From contig CM055092.1 in assembly GCA_029204225.1 (NCBI GenBank), forward strand, positions 24,811,207 to 24,875,206: DNA of 64,000 bases, in the 5' to 3' direction. Below the pieces are notes generated by a model. The model was given only the letters and a program-made list of their open reading frames with translations, was not told where the DNA came from and ran no database searches. The translations under genes were made by a program, and so were the position numbers. Source of the stretch: Diphasiastrum complanatum (Eukaryota; Streptophyta; Lycopodiopsida; Lycopodiales; Lycopodiaceae). Below, one piece after another: positions 47,412-59,320 of the stretch. Position 1 is the stretch's first letter. The number at the start of each line of letters is the position of its first letter.

Positions 47412-50063
47412 ACTAAAGCACTTTTGCTCAAAGGCTTGGTGAGTAGATCGGCAATACAAGAGGATGAGTTGACATGCTCCAAATAGATTTCACCTCCAAT
47501 AAGCTCTTCTCTCACAAAATGGTGTGCCACTTCTATGTGCTTGCTTCTTGCATGAAATATGAGATTATTGGCAAGAGCTTGGGCCAAGATGTTATCACAT
47601 TTGATCATTGGTAGATCATCCTCCTTGATGCAATTTAGCTCCATTAATAACCTCTTGATCCAAAGCCCTTCTTTGGTAGTTGTAGTGAGTGCTTTGTACT
47701 CGGCCTCACATGAAGAGAGGGATATAGTATCTTGCTTTATGGAAAGCCAAGATATAAGATTGCCTCCAAGAAAGATACTGTATGCACTAATAGACTTTTG
47801 ATCCATCTTGTCACTTGCAAAGTCCGAATCCGAGTAGCCAATAATGGACAGGTCTTTTACTTTTATAGAGTAGACCATAATCACAAGATGAAGATACATA
47901 TCTTAAAATCCTCTTGGTCATCTTCCAATGATGGATCTTAGGATCTTGCATAAATTGACTCAATTTGTGCACACAAAAACTTAGATCGGGCCTAGTAATT
48001 GTAAGCCAAATCAAGGAGTCTACAAGACTCCTAAAAACAGTGATGTCCTCAAAGGATCTTTCATCACCTTTATTAGGATCTTTTACAATTTGCGCCATTG
48101 GAGTGTCTATGCTCTTAGAATTCTCCATATGGAATTTTTTCACCATAGATTGAGCATATCTAGATTGGCATACTTGTTGATGGTGCCATCATGATTGAAC
48201 TTGATCCAAAATACCCACTTGCAACCAATCACATGCTTGTTGGATGGAGGATCCACAAGCTCCCAAGTATTGTTGGTGATCAATGCATCATACTCTTGCT
48301 TCATGGCATTATACCACTCCTTGGTATTGAGTGCCTCTTGTACATTCTTTGGCTCTTCATGAGAGACATAAAAAACATAATTAGTGGAATCAAGATCCAC
48401 TTGTTTGCCTTTGTCAACATATGACAGCCTCTTAGGCTCGGATCTATCTCTCATGGATCTTCTTGGTGAGAAAATCCGAGGAGAGTCTTCTTCAAATTTT
48501 GACCCCATCACATCATGATTGTCTTCAAAATCAATAATTGATCATGCATCCATAGATTTCTTGATCTCGGCCTCTTCAAAAGATGAGTGTTGATATTCAT
48601 GAAAGACAACATCTCTACTGGATTTGTAGTTGGGATGTCCCAACCTCCTATGCCATAATTCCTCTATAGAGATCTTGTTCACAAGAGCAACATTACAAGC
48701 ATTCACATACTCATTTGGATCTAGTTTATAGATGCCACCAAATCTAGATCCTAATGCAAGTATCATTCTTCTTGATAGTGCAAGTATCAACATTGAATTT
48801 TACATCAAGGCCATTATCAAGCAATTGGCCAACACTAATAAGATTCTTGGTAAGCTTAGGTACATAAAGAGCTTTAGAGAGAGAAAGAACTTTAGAGGAT
48901 GCAAGCTTCAAGGGAATGTTCCCTATGCCTTCAATAGGACATTCAAAATCATTTGCAGTGTATATTGATTTCTTGACTCCATCATAAGGTGCAATAGAAG
49001 AGAAAGAGTCCTTGGAGCTACACATATGTGAAGAGGCTCCACTATCAATATACCATAGGCTGTCCTTCTTGAAAGGAGTAGATGAGAAACTAGAGACCAT
49101 AAGAGATCCCTCTCCATCACTTGCAATAGTGTCTTCCTTCTCATTGGTATTATTGGCTTGCTTGAGTTGATTCTTCTCCTTGAAGCAATTGGTGGCATAA
49201 TGACCTTTCTTGCCACAATAAAAGCACTTGATCTTCTTCTTCTTGAGCTTGGATGATGAAGCATTAGAGGAATCATCTTCCTCCTCATCTTTGTCTTTGG
49301 ATTTGACTTTGTACTTGCTTGAGGATTGTTGATGTTGGTTCTTGCTCCTCCCTTTGTGCCTATCCTTGGCAAAGAGAGCTTTGCCATCATTATGAGTGAG
49401 AGAAAGCTTGTCCAGCCTCAAGAGCTTGTACTCTTGTCTTGATTCTTCCGAAATTAGCACACTTTTGAGAGCCTCCAAACTTGGTAGCTCCTCCTTAATG
49501 GCATAGGATTGGACAACGTGTGAAGTACTCTAAGAAACCAAATTTGACTCAAACACAATGATATTGCATGAAACAAAATGGCTAAGATCTCAAAACAGTG
49601 CCTAGATACATATAGATGAGATTGGCAAGCTTACAACTGTGATTTTGGACCAACCAAGCAATCTCTTGACCAAACCAAATGTGTCCACCCAAGTCTAGGT
49701 GCCCTACCTAGCCCTCTTCAAAAGCTTATAGCTTTTGATTGGCTGAACCAAATGGAATGAAACTGATTGCATCAAAAACTAGACAAAAATAGCTTCAAAA
49801 CAAGCTACCAAACAAGATAAATGGATAAAACATGAGAGAGAACTCCCAAACTGAAATTGGATGTTCCTCACACGTTTCTGATCACCTGATTCCATACAGT
49901 ACCAAGTCAGACCCAATCAATGTCCTTTTGATCTCTTTTGATCCAAGATTGAACAAGATAGCTAGGGAAATGGGCCTTGACAACTTCTAGCTCAAGATTG
50001 ATGAATTTTTTTTCACTTAGATGAATCAAAATGCATGGTAGCCTTAGGTAGGCTCTGATACCA
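47412..50063 (-). pseudogene. Copia-beta internal region, deletion derivative
   Basis: Minus strand. The ~550 bp next to the primer-binding site is non-coding. Then 49,478-48,744 is open: zinc knuckle CFYCGKKGHYATNC (residues 85-98) and protease active site WYIDSGASSHM (Asp 145 intact). 48,793-48,542: GAG-pre-integrase WHRRLGHPNYKSS joined straight to RDVVFHE, which normally follows the integrase core. 48,511-48,140: RT start (TWELVD, GCKWVF). RT core absent. 48,146-47,811: RT thumb (KKFHMENSKSIDTPMA). 47,890-47,375: RNase H (SCEAEYKAL, HARSKHIEVAHHFVREELI, DLLTKPLS). No 3' LTR: it ends against module A. Confidence 0.9.
50051..50063 (-). other. Primer-binding site of copia-beta
   Basis: On the minus strand TGGTATCAGAGCC, the canonical initiator-Met tRNA complement of plant copia elements, directly adjoining the LTR end. 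Confidence 0.93.
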
Positions 50064-50723
50064 TGTTGAATTTCACACGTGTGGATTGTCCACAACATGT
50101 ACTTGTGATCTCCTAAGGTGTGTAGATGCACCAAGATCAAGACTAGATTGAGATTCAAGATCAATCTTGGATCCTATGGCAAAAACACACTACTGCATGC
50201 ATTCAATCACTTCCAACTCTCACTCACACATGTGGGAAGTATTCAAAAAATAATCTAAGTGAAAACAAGCTGCTCTCCTCGGGTAGAGAGAGAAAAAGCA
50301 TCATGTGCTCTCGGGTAGAGAGAGAAAGCTAGAAATCCAATAACTCACAAAATCCATGAAATCACCAAATCAGTTAGTTTCAAAATGAGGAGTACAATGA
50401 TACTAGTAGATCCACGAGCTACCACTATGCTTAACTATGATTGGACCATATTTTGTCACCTCTTGATCCTATTGGATCATTGATCCATGCACCTCTTGAT
50501 TCTATTGGACTATATTCAAGCACACCTCGATTTCCTATTGGACCTCACAAGGTTCCACCTCTAAATCCTATTGGACCTCTTGGAATTCATCAAACAAAAG
50601 CTTTACACTTGTCTACACTCTAATTGGCACGTGTTTAGTCTCTTACTCTATTTTGGCTCAGTAGTGGCATTACAAGTGGAAGTGCATAATTTGTCATCTA
50701 TGCCAAATTTATTCCTATCAACA
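50064..50723 (-). repeat. Copia-beta 5' LTR, 660 bp
   Basis: Plus-strand edges TGTTGA at 50,064 and TCAACA at 50,723 form a perfect 6-bp inverted repeat with TG/CA ends, next to the primer-binding site. Only one complete LTR is present. Its outer 479 bp are copied again at 53,651-54,129. Confidence 0.92.
50455..50592. repeat. Four imperfect ~33-bp repeats inside the LTR
   Basis: Each unit contains CACCTC..GAT(T)CCTATTGGA. The plus frame through them reads recurring P-L-(D/N)-P-I-G motifs (50,441-50,623), identical in the duplicate at 53,847-54,029. This is an LTR repeat, not a gene. Confidence 0.85.
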
Positions 50724-50799
50724 TCCTACACCTAGATGCTTGATGTAAAAAACATAAGACCCCTATATCTAACATAGATAATCTTTTTCAATTCTTCAG

Positions 50800-52015
50800 A
50801 GTTCCCTGGTCTATAGTGGTAGAAATACGATGAAGACCACTTTTTTCATATAGTTCGATACATGAGTCGAAAAAACTCTTCTTTGAGTTTTGTAGAAGCT
50901 GCAATTCTTCATGAACATTCAACTGAAACGAAGACTAGTGGTCATGGTAGAAAAAGGTTGGAAATTTCAAGGCACATATATGATATTATGCAGTGGTGAC
51001 AAGTAATCAAAATTTCCTTCTGCCTTGTTTCGGGTAAAAATGATAATTTGCAATGGTTCAGTGGCTTCTAAAAATGTTCTTGATTCTCATTTTCTGCAGA
51101 CAGCTTTTGCTTCTGAGATCCAATCAGAGTAAATCTTCAGGTCATGCGAAGCGAATCGTGTTTACTAAAGGTAGTGTTGATACGTGCAGTGTTTCATCTC
51201 AAGATTTATAGAAAGCAAGATGTCATTAATAGTTGCTCAAATCTAATCATGTATGTTTATTTGAGCTAAATTTCTAGTAGTTTGTTTCCAATAAGAGCAA
51301 ACTGTTTCCATCTACTTAACAATGTGTTGAAAACTCATATGTTCTTTTAGCAACACCCAACAAAGCAGCAATAGTACAAGAAGAATGCAAACTCGCTTAT
51401 AGGGACCTATTTGGACCAGTAGATGATGTTGAGAAACATGTTCCAACAACCAAAAAAATCAAGTTCACCTTTCTACACGAGCTTGCAAATATTCCCTTGG
51501 AGGAGTTGGAGATGGTGAGAATTTTAAAAATCCCGTCTAGCCTAAAAGTATTGATGCTTAAGATATTAGCCACTTCAATCCATGCTCTTTAAACTGTAAT
51601 CATGTTTCTAGGCCATATATGTCTAGTCAACTCGCTTTATTATTATCCAAGAAGGATTGAATATGATTGCTTTCAAATGAAAATGTTGCAGGAAAAGGAA
51701 GCTGTACTTCATGCTAGTTCTCAACATCAATATGGTCTAAAGCACTAGGAACTTACATTCAATAGACTATACAAAACATTACTTGTTTAAATTGAATGTA
51801 CTACATGCCTGCTTTGCAAATGTTGGATTTTTTCTAGAAGCTTGGCAAATCATACCTTGTTATCAAATGCTCATAGCTCTTCAAATAGTTATGTTTGTGC
51901 TATTTTGCTTCAATTGTAGGTAATTGTGAGAAATGGTATTGAGCATGGTGATTCCATTAGGTTCAAGGAGTAATATTTAGCACTTAGCAGACATGACTCC
52001 TATTGTGCATGTATG
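50800..52015 (+). pseudogene. X1 unit copy 5 (begins at AP2 linker exon)
   Basis: Starts in the linker exon E, with a TAG just upstream and several changes. The 54-codon exon at 51,351-51,514 is open (TPNKAAIVQEECKLAYRDLF then PTTKKIKFTFLHELANIPLE), bordered by TTTTAG and GTGAG. The HASSQHQYG exon is near 51,692-51,734, and the terminal exon near 51,921. AP2 exons A-D are missing. Confidence 0.6.
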
Positions 52016-52049
52016 CTAACAAATTAGTCTAAGAAACTCCAAACTATTT

Positions 52050-52053
<4 letters not shown>

Positions 52054-52120
<67 letters not shown>

Positions 52121-52340
52121 ACATAATGAGCCAAGTAAAGTTGTTAGCTGACATTTAGATAGCTTTGATTCAGTTGATACACACACACACACATACACTA
52201 ATAAATATATAAATATATATAAACACAGAAAAGTGCACACACACACACACACATTCAATGGTACTTCCAAGGATTGAATCTTGAAAGGAAAGAGCTAAAT
52301 GCTAATTAAAAATTCCAACCCTATGTAGTGTTGTGTTTTT
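52054..52340 (+). repeat. (GA)32 and CA tracts
   Basis: GA run 52,054-52,117, CA tracts near 52,180-52,194 and 52,236-52,253, then the X1 tail. Confidence 0.95.
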
Positions 52341-53300
52341 TTTTTCAATCTTTTTGGTAGTGTCGCTCTACTTTTTGTTCTTGGTGGTGCAATTATCCTC
52401 CGAAGTGGTTCTCGAAGTTCTTGATCATCCTTACTAAGGCATCAGAGATAGACATTTATTCAAATCCATATTAGTAGACTGTTGAAATATTAAAAAATCT
52501 AGCGAAAGTTGATTGGTTGTAGTTTTTGTGTTGATGCATTAGTCATGAAAAATGTATGGCGTAAGGCTTGGCATGATCGAAGATTGAATAGAAAAGATCA
52601 TAAAGTTGGAGATTTGGTATTTATGATATGATGAAGTTGTTTATAGGGAAATTGAAGTTTACAACATAAGTTCTTATCATGTCACACATCTTGTTTTTAG
52701 GAGTGCTATTTTTTAAATGTTTAGATAGAGAGTGCTTTAATGCTCTATTTAATGACAATCAGTTACAAAAGCATTGGCAGCCTAAACTTATTTCTAAATT
52801 AGCACCTTGTGTTTTTCTATCTATTTCATTCTTTACTTTGTTGTTTTCCAATAGTTAATCATCTATTTTCTATGAAAAACACAATAACTATACATACATA
52901 TGTATGTATGTATAAAAAAAAAAGCATAAAATAAAAAGCTCAAAATAGTTACATTCTGTGAAACAATTTAAAATTAAACATGAAGAGACTAAAAATTACC
53001 AGAATTTCTATTTTTCAAATAAAATAGTCAAACCAATCTTTGCAAAGTTTACCATTGATTCAAAATAGCCTCATCGAATCTCTAGTTAATTATTGACCCT
53101 TCAAGAAGATTTTGAGATCTTGTTTCATAGTACTCTATATGTCTTGTAGTTTTTTCCCCATAATTGCCAAAGAAGTAATTTCTCTAATATATAAGTTTGA
53201 AATTTGACTCATTTTGCACAAATGCTAGCGAAGCTCATACACGTACTTTTTAGGAATTTTGCTTGAAACTGAAAACCAAAATTTATGCACTTATTACCAA
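52341..53300 (+). repeat. Module G and truncated H
   Basis: G at 52,341-53,065 with the integrase-like remnant near 52,515-52,660. H is reduced to about 220 bp, after which the sequence continues as the inverted copia protease tail. Confidence 0.75.
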
Positions 53301-53650
53301 CCTTCTGTATATATACACTCCATCATGTGTAAACAAGTTTAGTCCTTTGAGAATTATTCTAGTTCTACTGACACCATCTGAAATCCTTCACACTTTATTG
53401 AATAGAACAGAGGTTTTCAAGGCTTGACTAGACTCAGAATAACAGTGTGCCAATCTCTATAAGTAACTCTGCCTCTTGCCGAGTGCAGGGATCTTATCAC
53501 TCCTATCAATAATTTTGCATTGATCAAATTCGAATTCTACCTTCTGACCTGAATCTGTAATTCTACTTATTGATAACAGATTTGTAGAGAGTTTAAAAAC
53601 ATATAAGACTTTTAATAGTAATCTGAATTGATCATGCTGGAATCGCGATC
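53301..53650 (-). pseudogene. Copia protease tail fragment
   Basis: Antisense protease C-terminal piece with the shared KRQSYL-stop at about 53,461, cut at 53,650 by the tandem-duplication junction. Confidence 0.8.
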
Positions 53651-55451
53651 AAAAAATAATCTAAGTGAAAACAAGCTGCTCTCCTCGGGTAGAGAGAGAA
53701 AAAGCATCATGTGCTCTCGGGTAGAGAGAGAAAGCTAAAAATCCAATAACTCACAAAATCCATGAAATCACCAAAGCAGTTAGTTTCAAAATGAGGAGTA
53801 CAATGATACTAGTAGATCCACGAGCTACCACTATGCTTAACTATGATTGGACCATATTTTGTCACCTCTTGATCCTATTGGATCATTGATCCATGCACCT
53901 CTTGATTCTATTGGACTATATTCAAGCACACCTCGATTTCCTATTGGACCTCACAAGGTTCCACCTCTAAATCCTATTGGACCTCTTGGAATTCATCAAA
54001 CAAAAGCTTTACACTTGTCTACACTCTAATTGGCACGTGTTTAGTCTCTTACTCTATTTTGGCTCAGTAGTGGCATTACAAGTGGAAGTGCATAATTTGC
54101 CATCTATGCCAAATTTATTCCTATCAACATCCTACACCTAGATGCTTGATGTAAAAAACATAAGACCCCTATATCTAACATAGATAATCTTTTTCAATTC
54201 TTCAGAGCTCCCTGGTCTATAGTGGTAGAAATACGATGAAGACCACTTTTTTCATATAGTTCGATACATGAGTCGAAAAAACTCTTCTTTGAGTTTTGTA
54301 GAAGCTGCAATTCTTCATGAACATTCAACTGAAACGAAGACTAGTGGTCATGGTAGAAAAAGGTTGGAAATTTCAAGGCACATATATGATATTATGCAGT
54401 GGTGACAAATAATCAAAATTTCCTTCTGCCTTGTTTCGGGTAAAAATGATAATTTGCAATGGTTCAGTGGCTTCTAAAAATGTTCTTGATTCTCATTTTC
54501 TGCAGACAGCTTTTGCTTCTGAGATCCAATCAGAGTAAATCTTCAGGTCATGCGAAGCGAATCGTGTTTACTAAAGGTAGTGTTGATACGTGCAGTGTTT
54601 CATCTCAAGATTTATAGAAAGCAAGATGTCATTAATAGTTGCTCAAATCTAATCATGTATGTTTATTTGAGCTAAATTTCTAGTAGTTTGTTTCCAATAA
54701 GAGCAAACTGTTTCCATCTACTTAACAATGTGTTGAAAACTCATATGTTCTTTTAGCAACACCCAACAAAGCAGCAATAGTACAAGAAGAATGCAAACTC
54801 GCTTATAGGGACCTATTTGGACCAGTAGATGATGTTGAGAAAGATGTTCCAACAACCAAAAAAATCAAGTTCACCTTTCTACACGAGCTTGCAAATATTC
54901 CCTTGGAGGAGTTGGAAATGGTGAGAATTTTAAAAATCACTTCTAGCCTAAAAGTATTGATGCTTAAGATATTAGCCACTTCAATCCATGCTCTTTAAAC
55001 TGTAATCATGTTTCTAGGCCATATATGTCTAGTCAACTCGCTTTATTATTATCCAAGAAGGATTGAATATGATTGCTTTCAAATGAAAATGTTGCAGGAA
55101 AAGGAAGCTGTACTTCATGCAAGTTCTCAACATCAATATGGTCTAAAGCACTAGGAACTTACATTCAATAGACTATACAAAACATTACTTGTTTAAATTG
55201 AATGTACTACATGCCTGCTTTGCAAATGTTGGATTTTTTCTAGAAGCTTGGCAAATCATACCTTGTTATCAAATGCTCATAGCTCTTCAAATAGTTATGT
55301 TTGTGCTATTTTGCTTCAATTGTAGGTAATTGTGAGAAATGGTATTGAGCATGGTGATTCCATTAGGTTCAAGGAGTAATATTTAGCACTTAGCAGACAT
55401 GACTCCTATTGTGCATGTATGCTAACAAATTAGTCTAAGAAACTCCAAAGT

Positions 55452-55516
<65 letters not shown>

Positions 55517-57030
55517 ACATAATGAGCCAAGTAAAGTTGTTAGCTGACATTTAGATAGCTTTGATTCAGTTGATACACACACACACACATACACTAATAA
55601 ATATATAAATATATATAAACACAGAAAAGTGCACACACACACACACATTCAATTGTACTTCCAAGGATTGAATCTTGAAAGGAAAGAGCTAAATGCTAAT
55701 TAAAAATTCCAATCCTGTGTAGTGTTGTGTTTTTTTTTCTATCTTTCTGGTAGTGTCTCTCTATTTTTTGTTCTTGGTGGTGCAATTATCCTCCGAAGTG
55801 GTTCTCGAATTTCTTGATCATCCTTACTAAGGCATCAGAGATAGACATTTATTCAAATCCATATTAGTAGACTGTTGAAATATTAAAAAATCTAGCGAAA
55901 GTTGATTGGTTGTAGTTTTTATGTTGATGCATTAGTCATGAAAAATGTATGGCGTAAGGCTTGGCATGATCGAAGATTGAATAGAAAAGATCATAAAGTT
56001 GGAGATTTGGTATTTATGATAAGATGAAGTTGTTTATAGGGAAATTGAAGTTTACAACATAAGTTCTTATCATGTCAGACATCTTGTTTTTAGGAGTGCT
56101 ATTTTTGAAATGTTTTGATAGAGAGTGCTTTAATGACAATCAGTTACAATAGCATTGGCAGCCTAAACTTATTTCTAAATTAGCACCTTGTGTTTTTCTA
56201 TCTATTTCATTCTTTACTTTGTTGTTTTCCAATAGTTAATCATCTATTTTCTATGAAAAACACAATAACTATACATACATAGGTATGTATGTATAAAAAA
56301 AAAAGCATAAAATAAAAAGCTCAAAATAGTTACATTCTGTGAAACAATTTAAAATTAAACATGAAGAGACTAAAAGTTACCAGAATTGCTATTTTTCAAA
56401 TAAAATAGTCAAACCAATCTTTGCAAAGTTTACCATTGATTCAAAATAGCCTCATCGAAGCTCTATTTACTTATTGATCCTTCAAGAAGATTTTGAGATC
56501 TTGTTTCATAGTACTCTATATGTCTTGTAGGTTTTTCCCCATAATTGCCAAAGAAGCAATTTCTCTAATATATAAGTTTGAAATTTTACTCATTCTGCAC
56601 AAATGCTAGTGAAGCTCATACACGTACTTTTTATGAATTTTGCTTGAAACTGAAAACCAGAATTTATGCACTTATTACCAACCTTCTGTATATATACACT
56701 CCATCATGTGTAAACAAGTTTAGTCCTTCGAGAATTATTCTAGTTCTACTGACACCATCTGAAATCCCTCACACTTTATTGAATAGAACAGAGGTTTTCA
56801 AGGCTTGACTAGACTCAGAATAACAGTGTGCCAATCTCTATAAGTAACTCTGCCTCTTGCCGAGTGCAGGGATCTTATCACTCCTATCAATAATTTTGCA
56901 TTGATCAAATTCGAATTCTACCTTCTGACCTGAATCTGTATTTCTACTTACTGATAACAGATTTGTAGAGAGTTTAAAAACATATAAGACTTTAATAATA
57001 ATTTGAATTGATCATGCTGGAATCGCGATC
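53651..57030 (+). repeat. 3.4-kb tandem duplication, unit 2
   Basis: Repeats 50,245-53,650 in the same order: partial LTR 53,651-54,129; X1 54,200-55,430 with the 54-codon exon at 54,757-54,920 (open); GA run 55,456-55,513; G about 55,740-56,450; short H; antisense protease tail from about 56,700. A deletion of about 12 bp in G near 56,135 distinguishes it. After 57,030 the protease continues, showing which unit is the original right flank. Confidence 0.95.
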
Positions 57031-57185
57031 TTATAGTACCTTCACCTTCAATAGTGTGAGTACTATTCTCACCAAGATCAACACATTTCTTCATGCTGTA
57101 AGGCGTGTAGGAGTTGAAGATCTCACGTTCCATAATAAAAAAACCATGAATTATCCAAAAGTGCGCTTTGATCTTTGACCATGAG
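57031..57185 (-). pseudogene. Copia protease fragment continuing from the duplication
   Basis: Minus-strand continuation (REIFNSYTPYSMKKCVDLGEN). About 20 bp around the active site is missing at 57,128, and it then fuses with an X1 exon, giving a chimeric 129-codon open frame (57,337-56,948) of no biological meaning. Confidence 0.75.
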
Positions 57186-57189
57186 ATTA

Positions 57190-58620
57190 TCACCATCTCC
57201 AGCTCCTCCAAGGGAATATCTGCAAGCTCGTGTTGAAAGGTGAACTTGATTTTTTTGGTCGTTGGAACATCTTTCTCAACATCATCTACTAGTCCAAATC
57301 GGTCCCTATAAGTGTGTTTGCATTCTTCTTGTACCATTGCTGCTTTGTTGGGTGTTGCTAAAAGAACATATGAGTTTTCAGCACATTGTTAAGCAGATGG
57401 AAACAATTTGCTCTTATTGGAAACAAACAACTAGAGATTTAGCTCAAATAAACATACATGATTAGATTTGAGCAACTATTAATGACATCTTGCTTTCTAT
57501 AAATCTTGAGATGAAATCCACAACACTGCACGTATCAACACTACCTTAAGTAAACACGATTCGCTTCACATGACCTGAAGATTTACTCTGATTGGATCTC
57601 GGAAGCAAAAACTGTCTGCAGAAAATGAGAATCAAGAACATTTTTAGAAGCCACTGAACCATTGCAAATTATCAGTTTTACCCAAAACAAGGCAGAAGGA
57701 AATTTTGATTATTTGTCACCACTGCATAATAACATATATGTGCCTTCAAATTTCCAACCTTTTTCTACCATGACCACTAGTCTTCTTTTCAGGTGAATGT
57801 TCATGTGGAATTGCAGCTTCTACAAAACTCAAAGAAGAGTTTTTCCGACTCATGTACCGAACTATATGAAAAAAGTCATCTTCATCGTATTTCTCCCACT
57901 GCAGTCACCAATGTACACCAGGGAACTATAAATTATCAATTTTTATTTCTCACATATGGGAGATTAAACACGCGTTAAAATCAAAAGACCCTTCTTCAAA
58001 CATTTGGAGAGCAATGCGCTTTATACTGTGACCTAGCTGTATAACCCGCTATATATAGTAAAGTTGACTTTAAATGCAGACGACAGAGAGTGATATTACT
58101 ACCAACAAGAACAAAAGCTTTGTACTCTAACCATACCAGTGGCATTTCAGACTCATAGTCTTCTAATGGGAAGTTAAGTTTCTCGGTGTGACCAAGTTTA
58201 ATTGCTGTCCTATCATAATTCCTGAACCACAAAATAATTCTAAGACATTGGCAGACCAACGGAGTTATGAACGATATTTAGGATGGTAATTTCATAAACC
58301 AGAAAGTCATTGAGAATCAGTTGACTGCCACCAGTTCACACAAACCTGGCTGCTGCTATCTCATTATGATTGGCACCTGCAAAGCAAAGTGGCGCTCATG
58401 AGCGTCAAGAATAAGCCATTTTTGAGCAACCTTGAGGTCTTGTTTTTTAATGAGGTTGTATCAATCCATAAATTCATTGTCACAAAAATCGTACCAATGG
58501 ACAGCTGTCCCAGGTTAGTCATTGCTCCAAAACGTTTGTCGCCTTTTCTTCTCCTGTTATTGGAAAATGAAAACCCATATAAACTGGTTGCATTTCAAAC
58601 ATATGTAAGTAGCTTTGTGA
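57190..58620 (-). pseudogene. AP2-X1 unit, copy 6 (AP2 exons B-E plus part of X1)
   Basis: Minus strand. Exon B 58,553-58,495 (59 nt), exon C 58,376-58,346 (31 nt), exon D 58,221-58,137 (85 nt; NYDRTAIKLGHTEKLNFPL), linker exon E about 57,905-57,729, the NQSKSS-type exon near 57,625-57,520, and the 54-codon exon near 57,350-57,190, where the copy is cut by copia protease. Exon A is absent. Confidence 0.7.
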
Positions 58621-59320
58621 TAATATGTAAAGTTGATTTTTCTAGTGGTTGGAATAACATTCTCAACATCTTCTACTGGTCCAAATAGGTCCCTATAAGT
58701 GTGTTTGCATTATTTTTGTACTACTACTGCTTTGTTTGATGTAGCTAAAAAAACATATGAATTTTCAGCACATTGTTAAGGAGATGGAAAAAAATTGGTC
58801 GTATTGGAAACAAACGACGATTGGATTTTAGCAACTATCAATGACATCTTGCTTTCTATAAATCTTGAGATAAAAAGCATAGTGTTGTACGTATCATCAC
58901 TACCTTTAGTGATAACGATTCGCTTCGCCTCACCTGAAGATTCGCTCTGATTGGAGCTCGTAAGCAAAAGCTGTCAACAGAAACTGAGAATCAAAAGCAT
59001 TTTTAGCAGCCACAGAACCATGGAAATCATCTATGCATAACAAGGCCAAAGAAATTTTGAATATTTATCACCACAACATAATAACATATACAAACCACCA
59101 GGTTTGACTCACAAAGTATCATGCAGCCACAATGCTCATACAAAGAGTCTACCACCATACTCTCGACCAACTGACTCGTCCCCAATCAAACTTGACCACA
59201 AGTGGACCACATGAGCGACATGGCTCAAACTGAAGAAATCCCACTGCCACCATGAGACTTACATCCTCCATCTAGCTAGGCTCACATCCTATAAGACACT
59301 TACAAGTACGAACCTGTAAG
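58621..59320 (-). pseudogene. X2 fragment with module A fragment
   Basis: X2 at 58,635-59,040 (open frame 58,967-58,776, NQSESSGEAKRIVITKGSDD) and about 280 bp of module A to 59,320, cut at both ends and lying between two AP2-X1 units. Confidence 0.6.

Larger units (their letters stand above)
50245..53650 (+). repeat. 3.4-kb tandem duplication, unit 1
   Basis: Runs from inside the copia-beta LTR (479 bp of it) through X1, GA/CA tracts, G, partial H and the inverted copia protease tail to 'aatcgcgatc' at 53,641-53,650. Unit 2 begins at 53,651. Differences are mostly single bases and microsatellite length. Confidence 0.95.

Noticed and set aside
50441-50623. A 60-codon frame found twice with identical sequence (second at 53,847-54,029)
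   Set aside because: It lies within the copia-beta LTR and its tandem duplicate. Identity reflects recent duplication, not selection.
56948-57337. 129-codon minus frame combining an X1 exon with copia protease
   Set aside because: A chance in-frame fusion at a rearrangement junction, seen once.
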